A DNA stretch of 64,000 nucleotides from assembly GCA_965279085.1 (NCBI GenBank), contig OZ257149.1, positions 2,976,001 to 3,040,000 of the forward strand, in the 5' to 3' direction. A program made the translations under genes and the position numbers. The first letter of the stretch is position 1; every line of letters begins with the position of its first letter. The stretch comes from UBA7672 sp965279085. GTDB lineage: Bacteria; Pseudomonadota; Alphaproteobacteria; Caulobacterales; Hyphomonadaceae. The notes beneath the pieces were generated by a model. It did no database searches. It saw only the letters and a program-made list of their open reading frames with translations, and was not told where the DNA came from. Of this stretch, positions 50,420 through 59,421 are shown piece after piece.

Positions 50420-52330
50420 TCATTGCTGACAGACGGGAGGAAGTTGTGCGTCCTTGATCCCGCTTCGCGCCATATCAAGCAGGTGGCTGAACGAATAGCC
50501 TTCGCCGCGCCGCCGCCCGGCGCGGTCCGGATCGGGGTGCGAGCCGACATGCACGGCGAATATCTTGCCGGTCGCAAGATCGAACACGGGGGCGCCGCCG
50601 GAGGCCTTGTTGGTGGCGTGCGTGTAGTACATCGCCTGCGGTGTCGAGCGGTCGAGCAGCTGGCTGATGTTGATCGCGAGCGCGCGGGGTGAAGGGCCGC
50701 CCTCCGCCGGCATGCCAATGCCGAGCGCGGCGATGGTCGGCGATCCGGTGAGTGGGCCGAAAGCCGTGCAGTCGACATCGTTCGCGCCGATGGCGCGCCA
50801 GCCGAAGGACGGTCTCGCAGAGAGCCGCCAGATCTGGAACGGGCGCTCGCCGCCCATGTGTGTGGGTGTCTTCCACACCAACTCCGTCGCGGTCAGCGCG
50901 GTGTTCTCATCCAGCGTCGGGAAGGTCACGGTTATAACTTCCGGGCCCTGATCGATCTCTTCCTCGGTGATGTAGCGCTGCACCTGGTCCGGATCGTCCG
51001 GCGTCAGCGTGTCATCGGGCGAGCCGGGCGCCACGCCGGGCGGCGCGGCGCGCGGAACACGTGAGGGTGGAGGAGGCGGCGCATCCGGCGGCTGTTGTGG
51101 GGACGGCGGGAGGCCCGCACGCCTCAGGCGTTCCCCTTCTTCCTGCCGGCGTATCTCGAGGATCTTGCGGTCCTCCGGGTCTTCCGGCGTGAACGTGTCT
51201 GTGGGCACCGCAATCCGCGGATTTTCGGGATCTGCGGCGCGCGATGTATCGGCTGGGGTTGCTGGTTGCGTCGGTCGCAAACGCTCCATGGCGGACGGAG
51301 GAGGGATGAACGCCGAAACCGCATCGGCCCGGTCCACCGCCTCGGCGGCGTACAGCACCAGCAGCGGCTCGCCCGCGTATTTCGGATGCACCAGCCCGCC
51401 ATCGATAACGAAGCCTGTCTGCATCCATGTCGGATGGCCGCCGCCCTTGCGCTCCACCTTCGCGATGGAGCCGGAATAATTCGCGGCCACCGGATACCAG
51501 CCGCTGTCCACGACGTAATAGCCCGTGTCGGACGGTGCGGTGCGCAGCCACACCTCGGCGCCGAGACGCATGTTGGCGGCGGCGGTTTCCTTCTCGGCGT
51601 GGTCCGCCTGCATCCATGCGAACCCTGCTGCGCCCGCGAGTCCCGCGAACACGACAGCGGCAATCGACACTGCCGTGAGCAGCCCGGCGCGCGCGCGTCT
51701 GGCGCGACGCTCGGCTTCGGCGCGGGCGTCGGACGACGCCTTGATGAAATCGGCCTGCTCGTCGGTGACCGCAGGCGCCGTCACGGGCTTGCCCGTCATC
51801 CAGGCGTTGGCCGTGTCGATGTCGTCGCCGCGCAGCAGGAGTTCCGCCGACCTGTTGCGGCCTGTCCAGCGCCGCGCCTGTTCGGCAAGACGGGTGTGCT
51901 CGCGAATCCAGTCGATGTTGGTGCGCAGGGCTTCGGCCAGTTCGGCAAGGCCGGCAGCGAATGTGCGGCCCTCGCCGGTGAAGAAGATGTAGTTGAGGCG
52001 TTTCAACTCGGGCGGTGCGGCTGCGTCATCGACCGGCCGCCAGATCACGGGCAGGACGCGCTTCTGCATGGCGAAGGCGCGCTGCAGTTCCTCGGCGCAA
52101 TTGGGCGACTTCATCGAGTCGGGCGAGATCACATAGACGACGGAATCCGCTTCCGTGATCAGGCCGGCGAGACGCTTTTCCCAGTCCTCGCCGGCGGCGA
52201 TGTCCTGCCGGTCGATGTAGGGGGCGAAGCCGCAGGCAGCGAGGCCGAGCACAAGGTCGGACGCAAACGCCTTGTCGGCGCGCGAATACGAGATGAAGAC
52301 CTTGATGCGGGTTTTAGGCTCGTCCGCCAT
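50420..52330 (-). CDS. TIR-domain protein with transmembrane anchor and trypsin-like C-terminus
   Basis: A 636-residue protein in three parts. Residues 8-130 are a TIR_2 domain: KVFISYSRADKAFASDLVLG, YIDRQDIAAGEDW and SPNCAEELQRAFAMQKRVLPV; the NAD-cleaving Glu of active TIRs would be Glu81. Residues about 137-200 repeat the WIREHTRLAEQA...LLRGDDI linker seen in TIR-WD40 type proteins. A membrane helix spans about 215-240. The C-terminal part (about 255-636) has a proline-rich insert (355-440) and a serine-protease-like pair, MQTGFVIDGG near 303 and NKASGGAPVFD with Ser577; the usual TNAHV His motif is absent. Its function is unknown; immunity or signalling is inferred. Confidence 0.82.
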   Translation of the reverse strand: MADEPKTRIKVFISYSRADKAFASDLVLGLAACGFAPYIDRQDIAAGEDWEKRLAGLITEADSVVYVISPDSMKSPNCAEELQRAFAMQKRVLPVIWRPVDDAAAPPELKRLNYIFFTGEGRTFAAGLAELAEALRTNIDWIREHTRLAEQARRWTGRNRSAELLLRGDDIDTANAWMTGKPVTAPAVTDEQADFIKASSDARAEAERRARRARAGLLTAVSIAAVVFAGLAGAAGFAWMQADHAEKETAAANMRLGAEVWLRTAPSDTGYYVVDSGWYPVAANYSGSIAKVERKGGGHPTWMQTGFVIDGGLVHPKYAGEPLLVLYAAEAVDRADAVSAFIPPPSAMERLRPTQPATPADTSRAADPENPRIAVPTDTFTPEDPEDRKILEIRRQEEGERLRRAGLPPSPQQPPDAPPPPPSRVPRAAPPGVAPGSPDDTLTPDDPDQVQRYITEEEIDQGPEVITVTFPTLDENTALTATELVWKTPTHMGGERPFQIWRLSARPSFGWRAIGANDVDCTAFGPLTGSPTIAALGIGMPAEGGPSPRALAINISQLLDRSTPQAMYYTHATNKASGGAPVFDLATGKIFAVHVGSHPDPDRAGRRRGEGYSFSHLLDMARSGIKDAQLPPVCQQ

Positions 52331-52389
52331 ACGTCCCTCCGTGATGGCGGGACGAGTCTAGCGCAAAGCGAGCCGAACCCGAAACCGTA

Positions 52390-53886
52390 TCAGCCGGCCC
52401 ACACCGGCGGCTTGCGGCCAATCCAGGGTTGGGCGGCTTCCAGCTCGTAGGCCAGTTCCAGCAGCGTTTTTTCCGCGCCGTTTGCCGCGCTGAACTGCAC
52501 GCCCACAGGCAGGCCGCCCGTGGTCCAGCCCATCGGCAGGCTGATCGCCGGCGCGCCGGAGATGTTGTGGATGAGCGTGTAGCCGACCTCGTGCAGCAGT
52601 CGTTCCCGCAGCGTATCGAACGGCACGTCGCCGCGCAGGAAGCCGAGCGGCGAGGGGGGCGACGTAAAGACCGGCGAGATCACCAAGTCGAAGCCCTTGA
52701 TCCATTCGTCATAGGCGGCAGCCGCTGTGAGCAGGCGCTCCTGGATGGCGCCGATGTCGGCTTCCTTCAGCGTGGCGGCGTTGGCGGCCATGCGGAGCGT
52801 GAAGGGCTCGACCATCGTGTCGTCGACCTTCTTGCCGATCAGCTTCTCGAATTCGCCGACGTCGTAGGCGGCCCCGAGCGACCAGAAGGCGAGGAAATCA
52901 TCGCCGAAGGTCGGCGCTGTCGGCCAGGCTGTCGCGCCAACCATTGTATGGCCCTGCGCTTCCAGCAGCTTGGCGGTCGCCTGCACGATGCCGGCGACTT
53001 CCGCCTCGGGTTCGAAGCCCGCGAAACCCTTGGTCAGCACTCCGACTTTCAGGCGCGTCTTGCCCGGTCCGCCCACCAGGCCGACCTCCGGATAGACAGC
53101 CGCGGCGCCGGTCGCTTCCGTCGCCGCGAACATGCCGGCGGTGTCGCGCACGGTGCGCGAGACGACACCTTGGACTGCAAGATCAAGCGGGCGCGCGCCG
53201 GGCTGGTCGTTGATCAGACGCCCGCGCGAGGGCTTCAGGCCGACAAGGCCATTGTTCGCCGCCGGGAAGCGGATCGATCCGCCGCCATCATTGGCGTGCG
53301 CCATCGGCACCACGCCGGATGCCACCGAGGCGGCCGCGCCGCCAGAAGAGCCGGCAGTCGAACGTGTCGTGTCCCACGGATTTTTCGAGGGACCGAATGC
53401 GAGCGGCTCGGTTGTCGGAAGATAGCCATTCTCCGGCGTCGCCGACTTGCCGATGCAGACGAGGCCCGCCGCGAAGGTGGAGTTGATGTAGGCGTCCTGC
53501 TCCGTCGCGGGCTTCGCGTCCGCGGTGGCGCGTGAGCCAAGGCGCGTGACGGCGCCGGTCACGTTGTTCAGGTCCTTCACCAGCCACGGCACGCCGGCGA
53601 ACGGTCCGGTCAGCGCCGTCTTGGCGCGTTCGCGCGCCAGCGCGTAGGTGTCGACGACCATGAAGTTGATCTGCGGCTGGATCGCATCGGCGCGCTTGAT
53701 CGCTTCCTCGACCGCTTCGCTGGCGCTGATCTCCTTGTTGCGGATCATGGAGGCGATCTGCGTCGCATCCGGCAGGTCCTTGGTCGCCGCTGCCGCTTCA
53801 GGTGTGGGCGTGACAGCGGCTGGTGCGCAAGCCGCGAGCCCCGTGCCGTAGACCGTCGCGAGAAGTGTCCGCCGTGTCAGCCGCAT
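52390..53886 (-). CDS. Exported amidase (amidase signature family)
   Basis: A 498-residue protein. The N-terminus MRLTRRTLLATVYGTGLAAC carries a twin-Arg-like pair and a lipobox, so it may be a Tat-exported lipoprotein. The catalytic Lys is in WLVKDLNNVTG near 93 and the double Ser in TAGSSGGAAASVASG near 178, the K-S-S triad of the amidase signature. DGGGSIRFPAANNGLVGLKPSRGR follows in two blocks. Substrates could be short amides or peptides. Upstream is a VOC gene on the same strand. Confidence 0.92.
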   Translation of the reverse strand: MRLTRRTLLATVYGTGLAACAPAAVTPTPEAAAATKDLPDATQIASMIRNKEISASEAVEEAIKRADAIQPQINFMVVDTYALARERAKTALTGPFAGVPWLVKDLNNVTGAVTRLGSRATADAKPATEQDAYINSTFAAGLVCIGKSATPENGYLPTTEPLAFGPSKNPWDTTRSTAGSSGGAAASVASGVVPMAHANDGGGSIRFPAANNGLVGLKPSRGRLINDQPGARPLDLAVQGVVSRTVRDTAGMFAATEATGAAAVYPEVGLVGGPGKTRLKVGVLTKGFAGFEPEAEVAGIVQATAKLLEAQGHTMVGATAWPTAPTFGDDFLAFWSLGAAYDVGEFEKLIGKKVDDTMVEPFTLRMAANAATLKEADIGAIQERLLTAAAAYDEWIKGFDLVISPVFTSPPSPLGFLRGDVPFDTLRERLLHEVGYTLIHNISGAPAISLPMGWTTGGLPVGVQFSAANGAEKTLLELAYELEAAQPWIGRKPPVWAG

Positions 53887-53982
53887 GTCGTCCTCCCAGA
53901 CGTTATCGTTTGAGAATCAATCGCAGTTGACAGCGTCAGGCGCAAGCGGCGCCGTCGGGGCATCACGCGGATATTTGCGTGC

Positions 53983-54372
53983 TCACGGCGCAGGTTCGAT
54001 CAGGTCCCACGCATTGCCGTAGAGATCCTCGAATACGACGACCTTGCCATAGGGCTCAGCTCGCGGTGCTTCGCGGAATTTCACGCCCTCGCGCAGCATG
54101 TGTGCGTGATCGCGCGCGAGATCGTCCGTCTCGAGGAACAAGAAGACGCGCCCGCCGGACTGGTCGCCGATGGCCGCTTCCTGCTGCGGTCCGACGGCGC
54201 GCGCCAGCAGCAACGCCGCGCCGCGCGTGCCGGCAGGCTCGACGACCACCCAGCGTTTGCCGCCACCCATGTCGATGTCTTCCGCGAGTTCGAAGCCGAG
54301 ACAGCGGGTGAACCAGCCGATGGCTTCGTCATAGTCGCGGACGACGAGGGCAAGTTTGGTGATGGCGCGCAT
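53983..54372 (-). CDS. VOC family protein
   Basis: A 129-residue single VOC domain: MRAITKLALVVRDYDEAIG at the start, GGRVFLFLETDDLARDHAH in the middle, and VVVFEDLYGNAWDLIEP at the end with a metal-binding Glu. Its ATG overlaps the stop of fhs (ATGA), so it is translated in the fhs operon, although no link to folate is known. The substrate is unknown. Confidence 0.88.
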   Translation of the reverse strand: MRAITKLALVVRDYDEAIGWFTRCLGFELAEDIDMGGGKRWVVVEPAGTRGAALLLARAVGPQQEAAIGDQSGGRVFLFLETDDLARDHAHMLREGVKFREAPRAEPYGKVVVFEDLYGNAWDLIEPAP

Positions 54373-56042
54373 CAGGAGAGCCCGTGGATGTTGCCGTCGA
54401 CATCGACGGACATGAGTTCGGCGGCGGGCTGGCGCGGCAGGCCGGGCATGGCCATGAGGTCGCCGCAGATCGCGACGACGAAACCAGCGCCTGCGGAGAG
54501 GCGAACCTCGCGCACGTCGAGCACATGGCCCTCTGGGGCGCCCAGCAGCGCGGGGTCGGTGGAGAAGGAATACTGTGTCTTGGCGATGCAGACGGGCAGG
54601 CGGCCGAAGCCTGCTTCCTCCCAGCGCTTCAGCTGCGCGATCACTTTCTGAGGCGCCGACACGCCGGAGGCCCGGTAGATCTTTTTCGCGGTCGCCTCGA
54701 TCTTGGCGAGCAGGGGAAGGCTGTCGTCGTAGAGGACGTGGAAATCGTCTTCCTTCTTCGCCAGCTGTGCGATGACGGCCTTGGCCAGATCTTCCGCGCC
54801 ACGCCCGCCCTCGGCCCAGTGGCGGCAGACGAAAGCCTCGGCGCCCATCTCCGCGACAATGCGCTTCACCGTGTCGACTTCGGCCTGCGTGTCCGTGGTG
54901 AAGTGGTTAAGCGCCACGAGGACGGGCAAGCCGTAACCGCGCAGATTCTCGATATGGCGTTGTACGTTCACCGCTCCGCGCATCAGTGCTTCGATATTCT
55001 CCTTGCCGAGATCGCCCTTGGCGACGCCACCGTTCATCTTCATCGAACGGATGGTCGCGACCAGCACAGCCATGCGAGGCTTCAGGCCCGAGAGCCTGCA
55101 CTTGATGTCGAAGAACTTCTGCGCGCCGAGGTCCGCCCCGAAGCCCGCCTCCGTCACCACGATATCACCGAGCTTCAGCGCGGCCCGTGTGGCGAGCACC
55201 GAATTGCATCCATGCGCGATGTTGGCGAACGGGCCGAGGTGAACGATGGCCGGCGTGTTCTCGATCGTCTGCACGAGATTGGGCTGGATCGCATCCTTCA
55301 GCAGCACGGCCATCGCGCCGTCCGCCTTGATGTCGCCGGCCGTCACCGGTTTCCGCTCGCGCGTCTCCGCCACGATGATGCGCGACAGACGCGCCTTCAG
55401 ATCAGCGAGGTCTTCGGCGAGGCAGAGGATCGCCATCACCTCGGACGCCACCGTGATGTCGAAGCCCGCTTCCATCGGCGTGCCGTTCGCCGGACCGCCC
55501 AGCCCCGTCGTTATGCCGCGCAGGTTGCGGTCGTTGACGTCAAGCGCCCGGCGCCAGCGCACGCGCCGCGTATCGATGCCCAGCGCATTGCCCCAGTGGA
55601 TATGGTTGTCGATCATCGCCGCGAGCAGGTTGTGCGCCGCCGTGATGGCATGGAAGTCGCCGGTGAAGTGCAGGTTGATCTCGTCCATTGGAACGACCTG
55701 GCTGTAACCGCCGCCCGTCGCGCCGCCCTTCTGCCCGAAGCAGGGGCCCAGCGATGGCTCGCGCAGCGCGATGACGGCTCGTCTGCCCAGCCGGGTGAGC
55801 GCGTCGCCCAGCCCCACCGTCGTCGTGGTCTTGCCTTCGCCCGCCGGCGTCGGGTTCATCGCCGTCACCAGCACCAGATCGCCGTCGGGCCGGCCGGCCA
55901 GCGATTTCAGGTAGCTTGCAGCGATCTTCGCCTTCGTGTGCCCGTAGGGGATCAGCGCATCCGCTGGAATACCGAGCTTTTCGCCGATCACCGCAATCGG
56001 CATCAGGCGCGCCGCCCGTGCGATTTCGCCATCGCTGTCCAT
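54372..56042 (-). CDS. fhs: Formate-tetrahydrofolate ligase
   Basis: Makes 10-formyl-THF from formate, ATP and THF. The 556 residues hold the nucleotide loop TPAGEGKTTTTVGLGD (65-80), FGQKGGATGGGYSQVVPMDEINLHFTGDFHAI in two blocks, LGGPANGTPMEAGFDI and the later VTEAGFGADLGAQKFFDIKCR. Full length. An upstream frame would add 61 residues that do not match the family. It gives the organism a C1 entry into purine and serine routes. A VOC gene is coupled downstream. Confidence 0.96.
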   Translation of the reverse strand: MDSDGEIARAARLMPIAVIGEKLGIPADALIPYGHTKAKIAASYLKSLAGRPDGDLVLVTAMNPTPAGEGKTTTTVGLGDALTRLGRRAVIALREPSLGPCFGQKGGATGGGYSQVVPMDEINLHFTGDFHAITAAHNLLAAMIDNHIHWGNALGIDTRRVRWRRALDVNDRNLRGITTGLGGPANGTPMEAGFDITVASEVMAILCLAEDLADLKARLSRIIVAETRERKPVTAGDIKADGAMAVLLKDAIQPNLVQTIENTPAIVHLGPFANIAHGCNSVLATRAALKLGDIVVTEAGFGADLGAQKFFDIKCRLSGLKPRMAVLVATIRSMKMNGGVAKGDLGKENIEALMRGAVNVQRHIENLRGYGLPVLVALNHFTTDTQAEVDTVKRIVAEMGAEAFVCRHWAEGGRGAEDLAKAVIAQLAKKEDDFHVLYDDSLPLLAKIEATAKKIYRASGVSAPQKVIAQLKRWEEAGFGRLPVCIAKTQYSFSTDPALLGAPEGHVLDVREVRLSAGAGFVVAICGDLMAMPGLPRQPAAELMSVDVDGNIHGLS

Positions 56043-56191
56043 GAAGACCCCGCTGAATGAAACGCGATCTAAGCGGCCCGGCGCGTCGATGTCACGTACA
56101 AGCAGTGCGCGCTGCACAAGCCATTTTGCCGTCCGCCTTTGCGCCGCAATGCGGGGCGCTATGTGATGGCGGACTAACCCTGGAGTCGCCG

Positions 56192-56638
56192 ATGAAGTTC
56201 CGTGTCCTCGCTTTCGCCGCCGCAATGGGTCTTGCCGCGTGCGCCACCACGCCCGTGGACACGGCTCCGGCCAATTCCACCGCGCTTCAGGAAACCGCCA
56301 GCCTGATGACCTCCATCGGCCAGCACGGCGAAGGCGTCGTTATCCCGGACGCCGAAGAGCAGCTCAACGCACTGGTTGCCTCCGCCCCTAACGATCCCTT
56401 CGTCCTGAAACTGTCGGCCGCCACCCGCCGCTCGCTCTCCGATCTCTCGCAGGACCGCGCCGAGCGCGTCCGTCTACGCCATACCGCGCTTGAGGAGCTC
56501 GACCGCGCCATCGCCGCCGCAAAGCCGGAGACAGCCTCCCGCATCGTGATGATCAGCGGGCAGGAGACCGAGATCGACCTGAAGGATCTCCCAGACCTGC
56601 GCGCGCAACTGTTCCATCAGGTGCAGACGGACAGGTAA
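56192..56638 (+). CDS. Small lipoprotein, unknown
   Basis: A 148-residue lipoprotein (MKFRVLAFAAAMGLAACATT; Cys at residue 17). The mature part is helical and charged, with LSAATRRSLSDLSQDRAERVRLRHTALEELDRAIAAAKPE as one helical region in two blocks. I recognise no family. The ATG at 56192 follows GGAGTCGCC and starts the signal. It is divergent from fhs and ends 3 bp from the convergent acyl-CoA dehydrogenase gene. Confidence 0.75.
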   Translation: MKFRVLAFAAAMGLAACATTPVDTAPANSTALQETASLMTSIGQHGEGVVIPDAEEQLNALVASAPNDPFVLKLSAATRRSLSDLSQDRAERVRLRHTALEELDRAIAAAKPETASRIVMISGQETEIDLKDLPDLRAQLFHQVQTDR

Positions 56639-56641
56639 AGG

Positions 56642-57802
56642 CTAGATCTCTCCCGCCTTTTCCATACGCTGCAACTCGCGACCGATCACCATCTGCTGGA
56701 TCTGGGTCGTGCCCTCGTAGAGCCGCAGGATGCGCACGTCTCGGTAGAAGCGCTCCACGGCGTAGTCCGCGATATAGCCCGCGCCGCCATGCACCTGCAC
56801 CGCGCGGTCGGCGACGCGGCCAACCATCTCCGTGCACCACATCTTCGTAGCAGCCGCAATCAGCGTGGTCTTCTCTTTCGCGTCGTACTTCCGCACGCCG
56901 TCCATCACCATTGCGCGTCCCGCCACCGCCTCGGCATAGCTGTCCGCAATCATGCCCATCACCAGTTGGTGCTCGATGATCGGCTTGCCGAACTGCTTTC
57001 GCTCGGCCGCATAGCGCGTCATCTCTTCCACCAGCCGCTCCGCGATACCGACGCTCAGCGCCGAGATGTGCAGGCGCCCGCGATCCAGCACGGACATGGC
57101 GACTTTCATCCCTTCGCCTTCCTCGCCGAGGCGATTGGTGATCGGCACGCGCGCATCCTCGAAGATCACGTCGCACACATTGGCGCCCTGCTGGCCCATC
57201 TTCTTTTCAGGTTTTCCAATGCTGACGCCCGGCGTATCGCGCTCGACGATGAAGGCTGAGAGCCCCTTCGGGCCCGGCGTGTTCTGGTCGGTCCGCGCCA
57301 TAACGGTGAAGATCGTTGCCTTGTCGGCGTTGGTGATGAAGCGTTTCGCGCCGTTCAGCACATAGTGGTTGCCATCGCGCACCGCCTTTGTCTTCGCAGA
57401 GCCCGCATCCGATCCTGCTTCGGGCTCCGTCAGCGCAAAGCTTGCGATCGCCTCGCCGGTCGCCAGTTTCGGCAGCCAATCCTTCTTTTGGTCCTCGCTG
57501 CCGAACATCACGATGCCCTGGCTGCCGATGCCGACATTGGTGCCGAAGGTAGAACGGAAGGCAGGCGACGTGCGTCCCATCTCGAGGATCACCAGCGCCT
57601 CTTCCTCCATGGTGAGGCCGAGCCCGCCGTATTCCTCCGATATCGAGATGCCGAAGAGACCGAGATCTCGCATCTCCTGCACGATGGTCTCCGGGATCGC
57701 GTTCGTCTCGGAGACAAGCTGCTCGTTCGGGCGGCAGACCTCATTGACGAACCGGCGCACCGTTTCGATCAGCTGCTGCCGCGTCTCCAGATCGAGCGCC
57801 AT
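56642..57802 (-). CDS. Acyl-CoA dehydrogenase
   Basis: A 386-residue FAD enzyme. It has the three-domain ACAD order: an N-terminal helical part (MALDLETRQQLIETVRRFV), the signature FALTEPEAGSDAGSAKTKA near 128-146, middle beta domain, and the C-terminal helical part with AIQVHGGAGY-like VQVHGGAGYIADYAVERFYRD near 340 and the base Glu region YEGTTQIQQMVIGREL. The chain-length preference is not visible. It is alone; a PAS-MarR regulator is divergent with 232 bp between, a layout that fits control of this gene. Confidence 0.93.
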   Translation of the reverse strand: MALDLETRQQLIETVRRFVNEVCRPNEQLVSETNAIPETIVQEMRDLGLFGISISEEYGGLGLTMEEEALVILEMGRTSPAFRSTFGTNVGIGSQGIVMFGSEDQKKDWLPKLATGEAIASFALTEPEAGSDAGSAKTKAVRDGNHYVLNGAKRFITNADKATIFTVMARTDQNTPGPKGLSAFIVERDTPGVSIGKPEKKMGQQGANVCDVIFEDARVPITNRLGEEGEGMKVAMSVLDRGRLHISALSVGIAERLVEEMTRYAAERKQFGKPIIEHQLVMGMIADSYAEAVAGRAMVMDGVRKYDAKEKTTLIAAATKMWCTEMVGRVADRAVQVHGGAGYIADYAVERFYRDVRILRLYEGTTQIQQMVIGRELQRMEKAGEI

Positions 57803-57939
57803 TTTTCTCTCCCAAACGTTTCGGACACATGCGCCAGCTCATCGCATGCGCGGGATGGCCTTGTATAAGCAGATCAATTGCAGCGAAGCTACGTGTTCTT
57901 GACGTCGATCGGGCGCGCCGGACCGTGGCGATCCAACCT

Positions 57940-57953
57940 TCCAACCGGTTGGA
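57940..57953. promoter_or_regulatory. 14-bp perfect palindrome, candidate operator
   Basis: TCCAACCGGTTGGA is fully self-complementary and lies in the gap between the acyl-CoA dehydrogenase gene and the PAS-MarR gene, 82 bp before the latter. MarR-family regulators bind palindromes of this size next to their own genes, so it is the best operator candidate. Confidence 0.5.
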
Positions 57954-58034
57954 TGGACGCCGGCATTGGTATAGGCTGCGGGCATTGGATCTGGTGATCC
58001 GCCAAGACATCGCCGCGAGGCGAAGGGTGCAGAC

Positions 58035-58904
58035 ATGCCGCCGCCCACTATCCATACCGGCGATGACTTCGAGGACGGCGATTTCCGCGACATCGTCGCC
58101 AATCTTCCGGCCGCGCTGTACACGACTGACGCTGACGGCTGGATCACCTATTTCAACGACGCCGCCGCGAAACTCTGGGGCCGCCGCCCTGTCATAGGCG
58201 ATGATCGGTGGTGCGGTTCGTGGAAGCTGTTCTGGCTCGACGGCAAGCCGATGCCTCACGAAGAATGCCCGATGGCGATCACCGTGAAGACGGAGAAACC
58301 CATCCGCGGCGCCCAAGCCATCGCTGAGCGGCCAGACGGCTCGCGGTTCAATTTCACGCCGTTTCCGACGCCGATGTTCGATGCAGGCGGGAGGCTGACC
58401 GGCGCGCTCAACATCCTGATCGAGATCGCCAGCAGCAAGAAGCCGGGCGAGGCAGCCCACCGCTTTTCCGGTCTCTCCCGCGCCACCGAGGCCATCTCGC
58501 GCGACCTCTCGATCGCCGCCTTGTTCGACCAGACAGCGCGGATGGCGCACCGCGCGGAAGGCGGACTGAGCCCGGTGCAGTGGGCGATCCTGCGTTTCCT
58601 GCTGAGATCGCGCGGACCTCGCGACGAAGATCAGATCGCGAACTTCCTGGGCGTCACTCGGCCCAGTCTGGCGCGCGATGTGTCGCTGCTCGTGCGCCAT
58701 GGTTTCATCGGCACGTATGAAGCTGAAGTATTGCCTGTCCGGCTGGCGCTGACGGACAATGGCCGAGCCGCACTGGATATGGACCCGTTGAAAAGGCTCG
58801 CCAGCGCGGTCGCCAAGCTGGGCGACGAGGGGCGCGACGCTTTCGCCGACAACCTCGAAATTCTTGCCGATCATCTGGCGAGCGACGAGGAAACTCCGGA
58901 ATAG
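58035..58904 (+). CDS. PAS-MarR fusion transcriptional regulator
   Basis: A 289-residue protein. Residues about 14-130 are a PAS domain: IVANLPAALYTTDADGWITYFNDAAAKLWGRRP in two blocks and LTGALNILIEIASSKK at the end. Residues about 155-285 are a MarR-type winged helix: SPVQWAILRFLLRSRG, NFLGVTRPSLARDVSLLVRHGFIGTYE and LTDNGRAALD. The start at 58035 is fit to the PAS. The fusion would link sensing of a small ligand or redox state to DNA binding. Likely target: the divergent acyl-CoA dehydrogenase gene or itself. Confidence 0.85.
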   Translation: MPPPTIHTGDDFEDGDFRDIVANLPAALYTTDADGWITYFNDAAAKLWGRRPVIGDDRWCGSWKLFWLDGKPMPHEECPMAITVKTEKPIRGAQAIAERPDGSRFNFTPFPTPMFDAGGRLTGALNILIEIASSKKPGEAAHRFSGLSRATEAISRDLSIAALFDQTARMAHRAEGGLSPVQWAILRFLLRSRGPRDEDQIANFLGVTRPSLARDVSLLVRHGFIGTYEAEVLPVRLALTDNGRAALDMDPLKRLASAVAKLGDEGRDAFADNLEILADHLASDEETPE

Positions 58905-58959
58905 CTGGAAAGCGCATTGCGCTCTCGCGATGGTCGCAACGGCGTATGCGCGCGACTGT

Positions 58960-58989
58960 TTATCAACAGGGTCGTCAACAGTTTCCACA
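58960..58989 (+). promoter_or_regulatory. Cluster of DnaA-box-like sequences
   Basis: TTATCAACA (58960-58968) differs from the consensus TTATCCACA at one base; TCGTCAACA (58972-58980) and GTTTCCACA (58981-58989) differ at three and two. The close spacing is suggestive, but no hemE, dnaA or other origin gene is near, so this may be a DnaA-titration or regulatory site, or chance. Confidence 0.35.
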
Positions 58990-59392
58990 GGCTGCCGCCA
59001 TTTACGAAAGCCGGGCCGGGTGAGAGCCTGACTGTGTTCAGAGAGGAGACCGTCGCGGGTCGAGCAACTGAATGTGCCCACTGGTAAGTCGGATTGGACC
59101 GGCGCTGAACACGGGCAGCAAACGAGCACCGGAAGTGAGGCCGCGCCCCCGCAGGGCAGGTCGCACGCCCAGACGGGATCCAAAACCGTCAGGGCCCCCG
59201 AGAGGGGATGGAAACGGACACGAGCGTGGTCTCAGCCGCGCGGACGCAGAAAAGTGGAGGCGAGAGTCTCCAGAGTTGTGCGGACGCCGAACCAAGACGC
59301 TCCAGGCTCAGCTTCGCCGGATGGCGTCGAACGGGCAGGCCCTGATCAGGCCATAAGCTCGAAGGACGAACTGGCGGACAACCATGGTGTCG

Positions 59393-59421
59393 CCCCGGCC
59401 CTGTGAAAGCAGCGGCCGGGG
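59393..59421 (+). terminator. Hairpin terminator in the unassigned stretch
   Basis: CCCCGGCC (59393-59400) pairs with GGCCGGGG (59414-59421), with CTG/CAG continuing inside. TCGCCGTTT follows, a weak T-tail. It would end a plus-strand transcript from the unassigned stretch 59000-59390. Confidence 0.5.

Noticed and set aside
58960..58989. Chromosomal replication origin
   Set aside because: The boxes are imperfect and no origin-associated genes or AT-rich unwinding element follow. Reported only as a site of interest.
59072..59406. Overlapping plus-strand frames of 94 and 110 residues
   Set aside because: Two frames in the same DNA, no ribosome site, no family likeness and low-complexity basic composition. 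Kept as part of the unassigned stretch.
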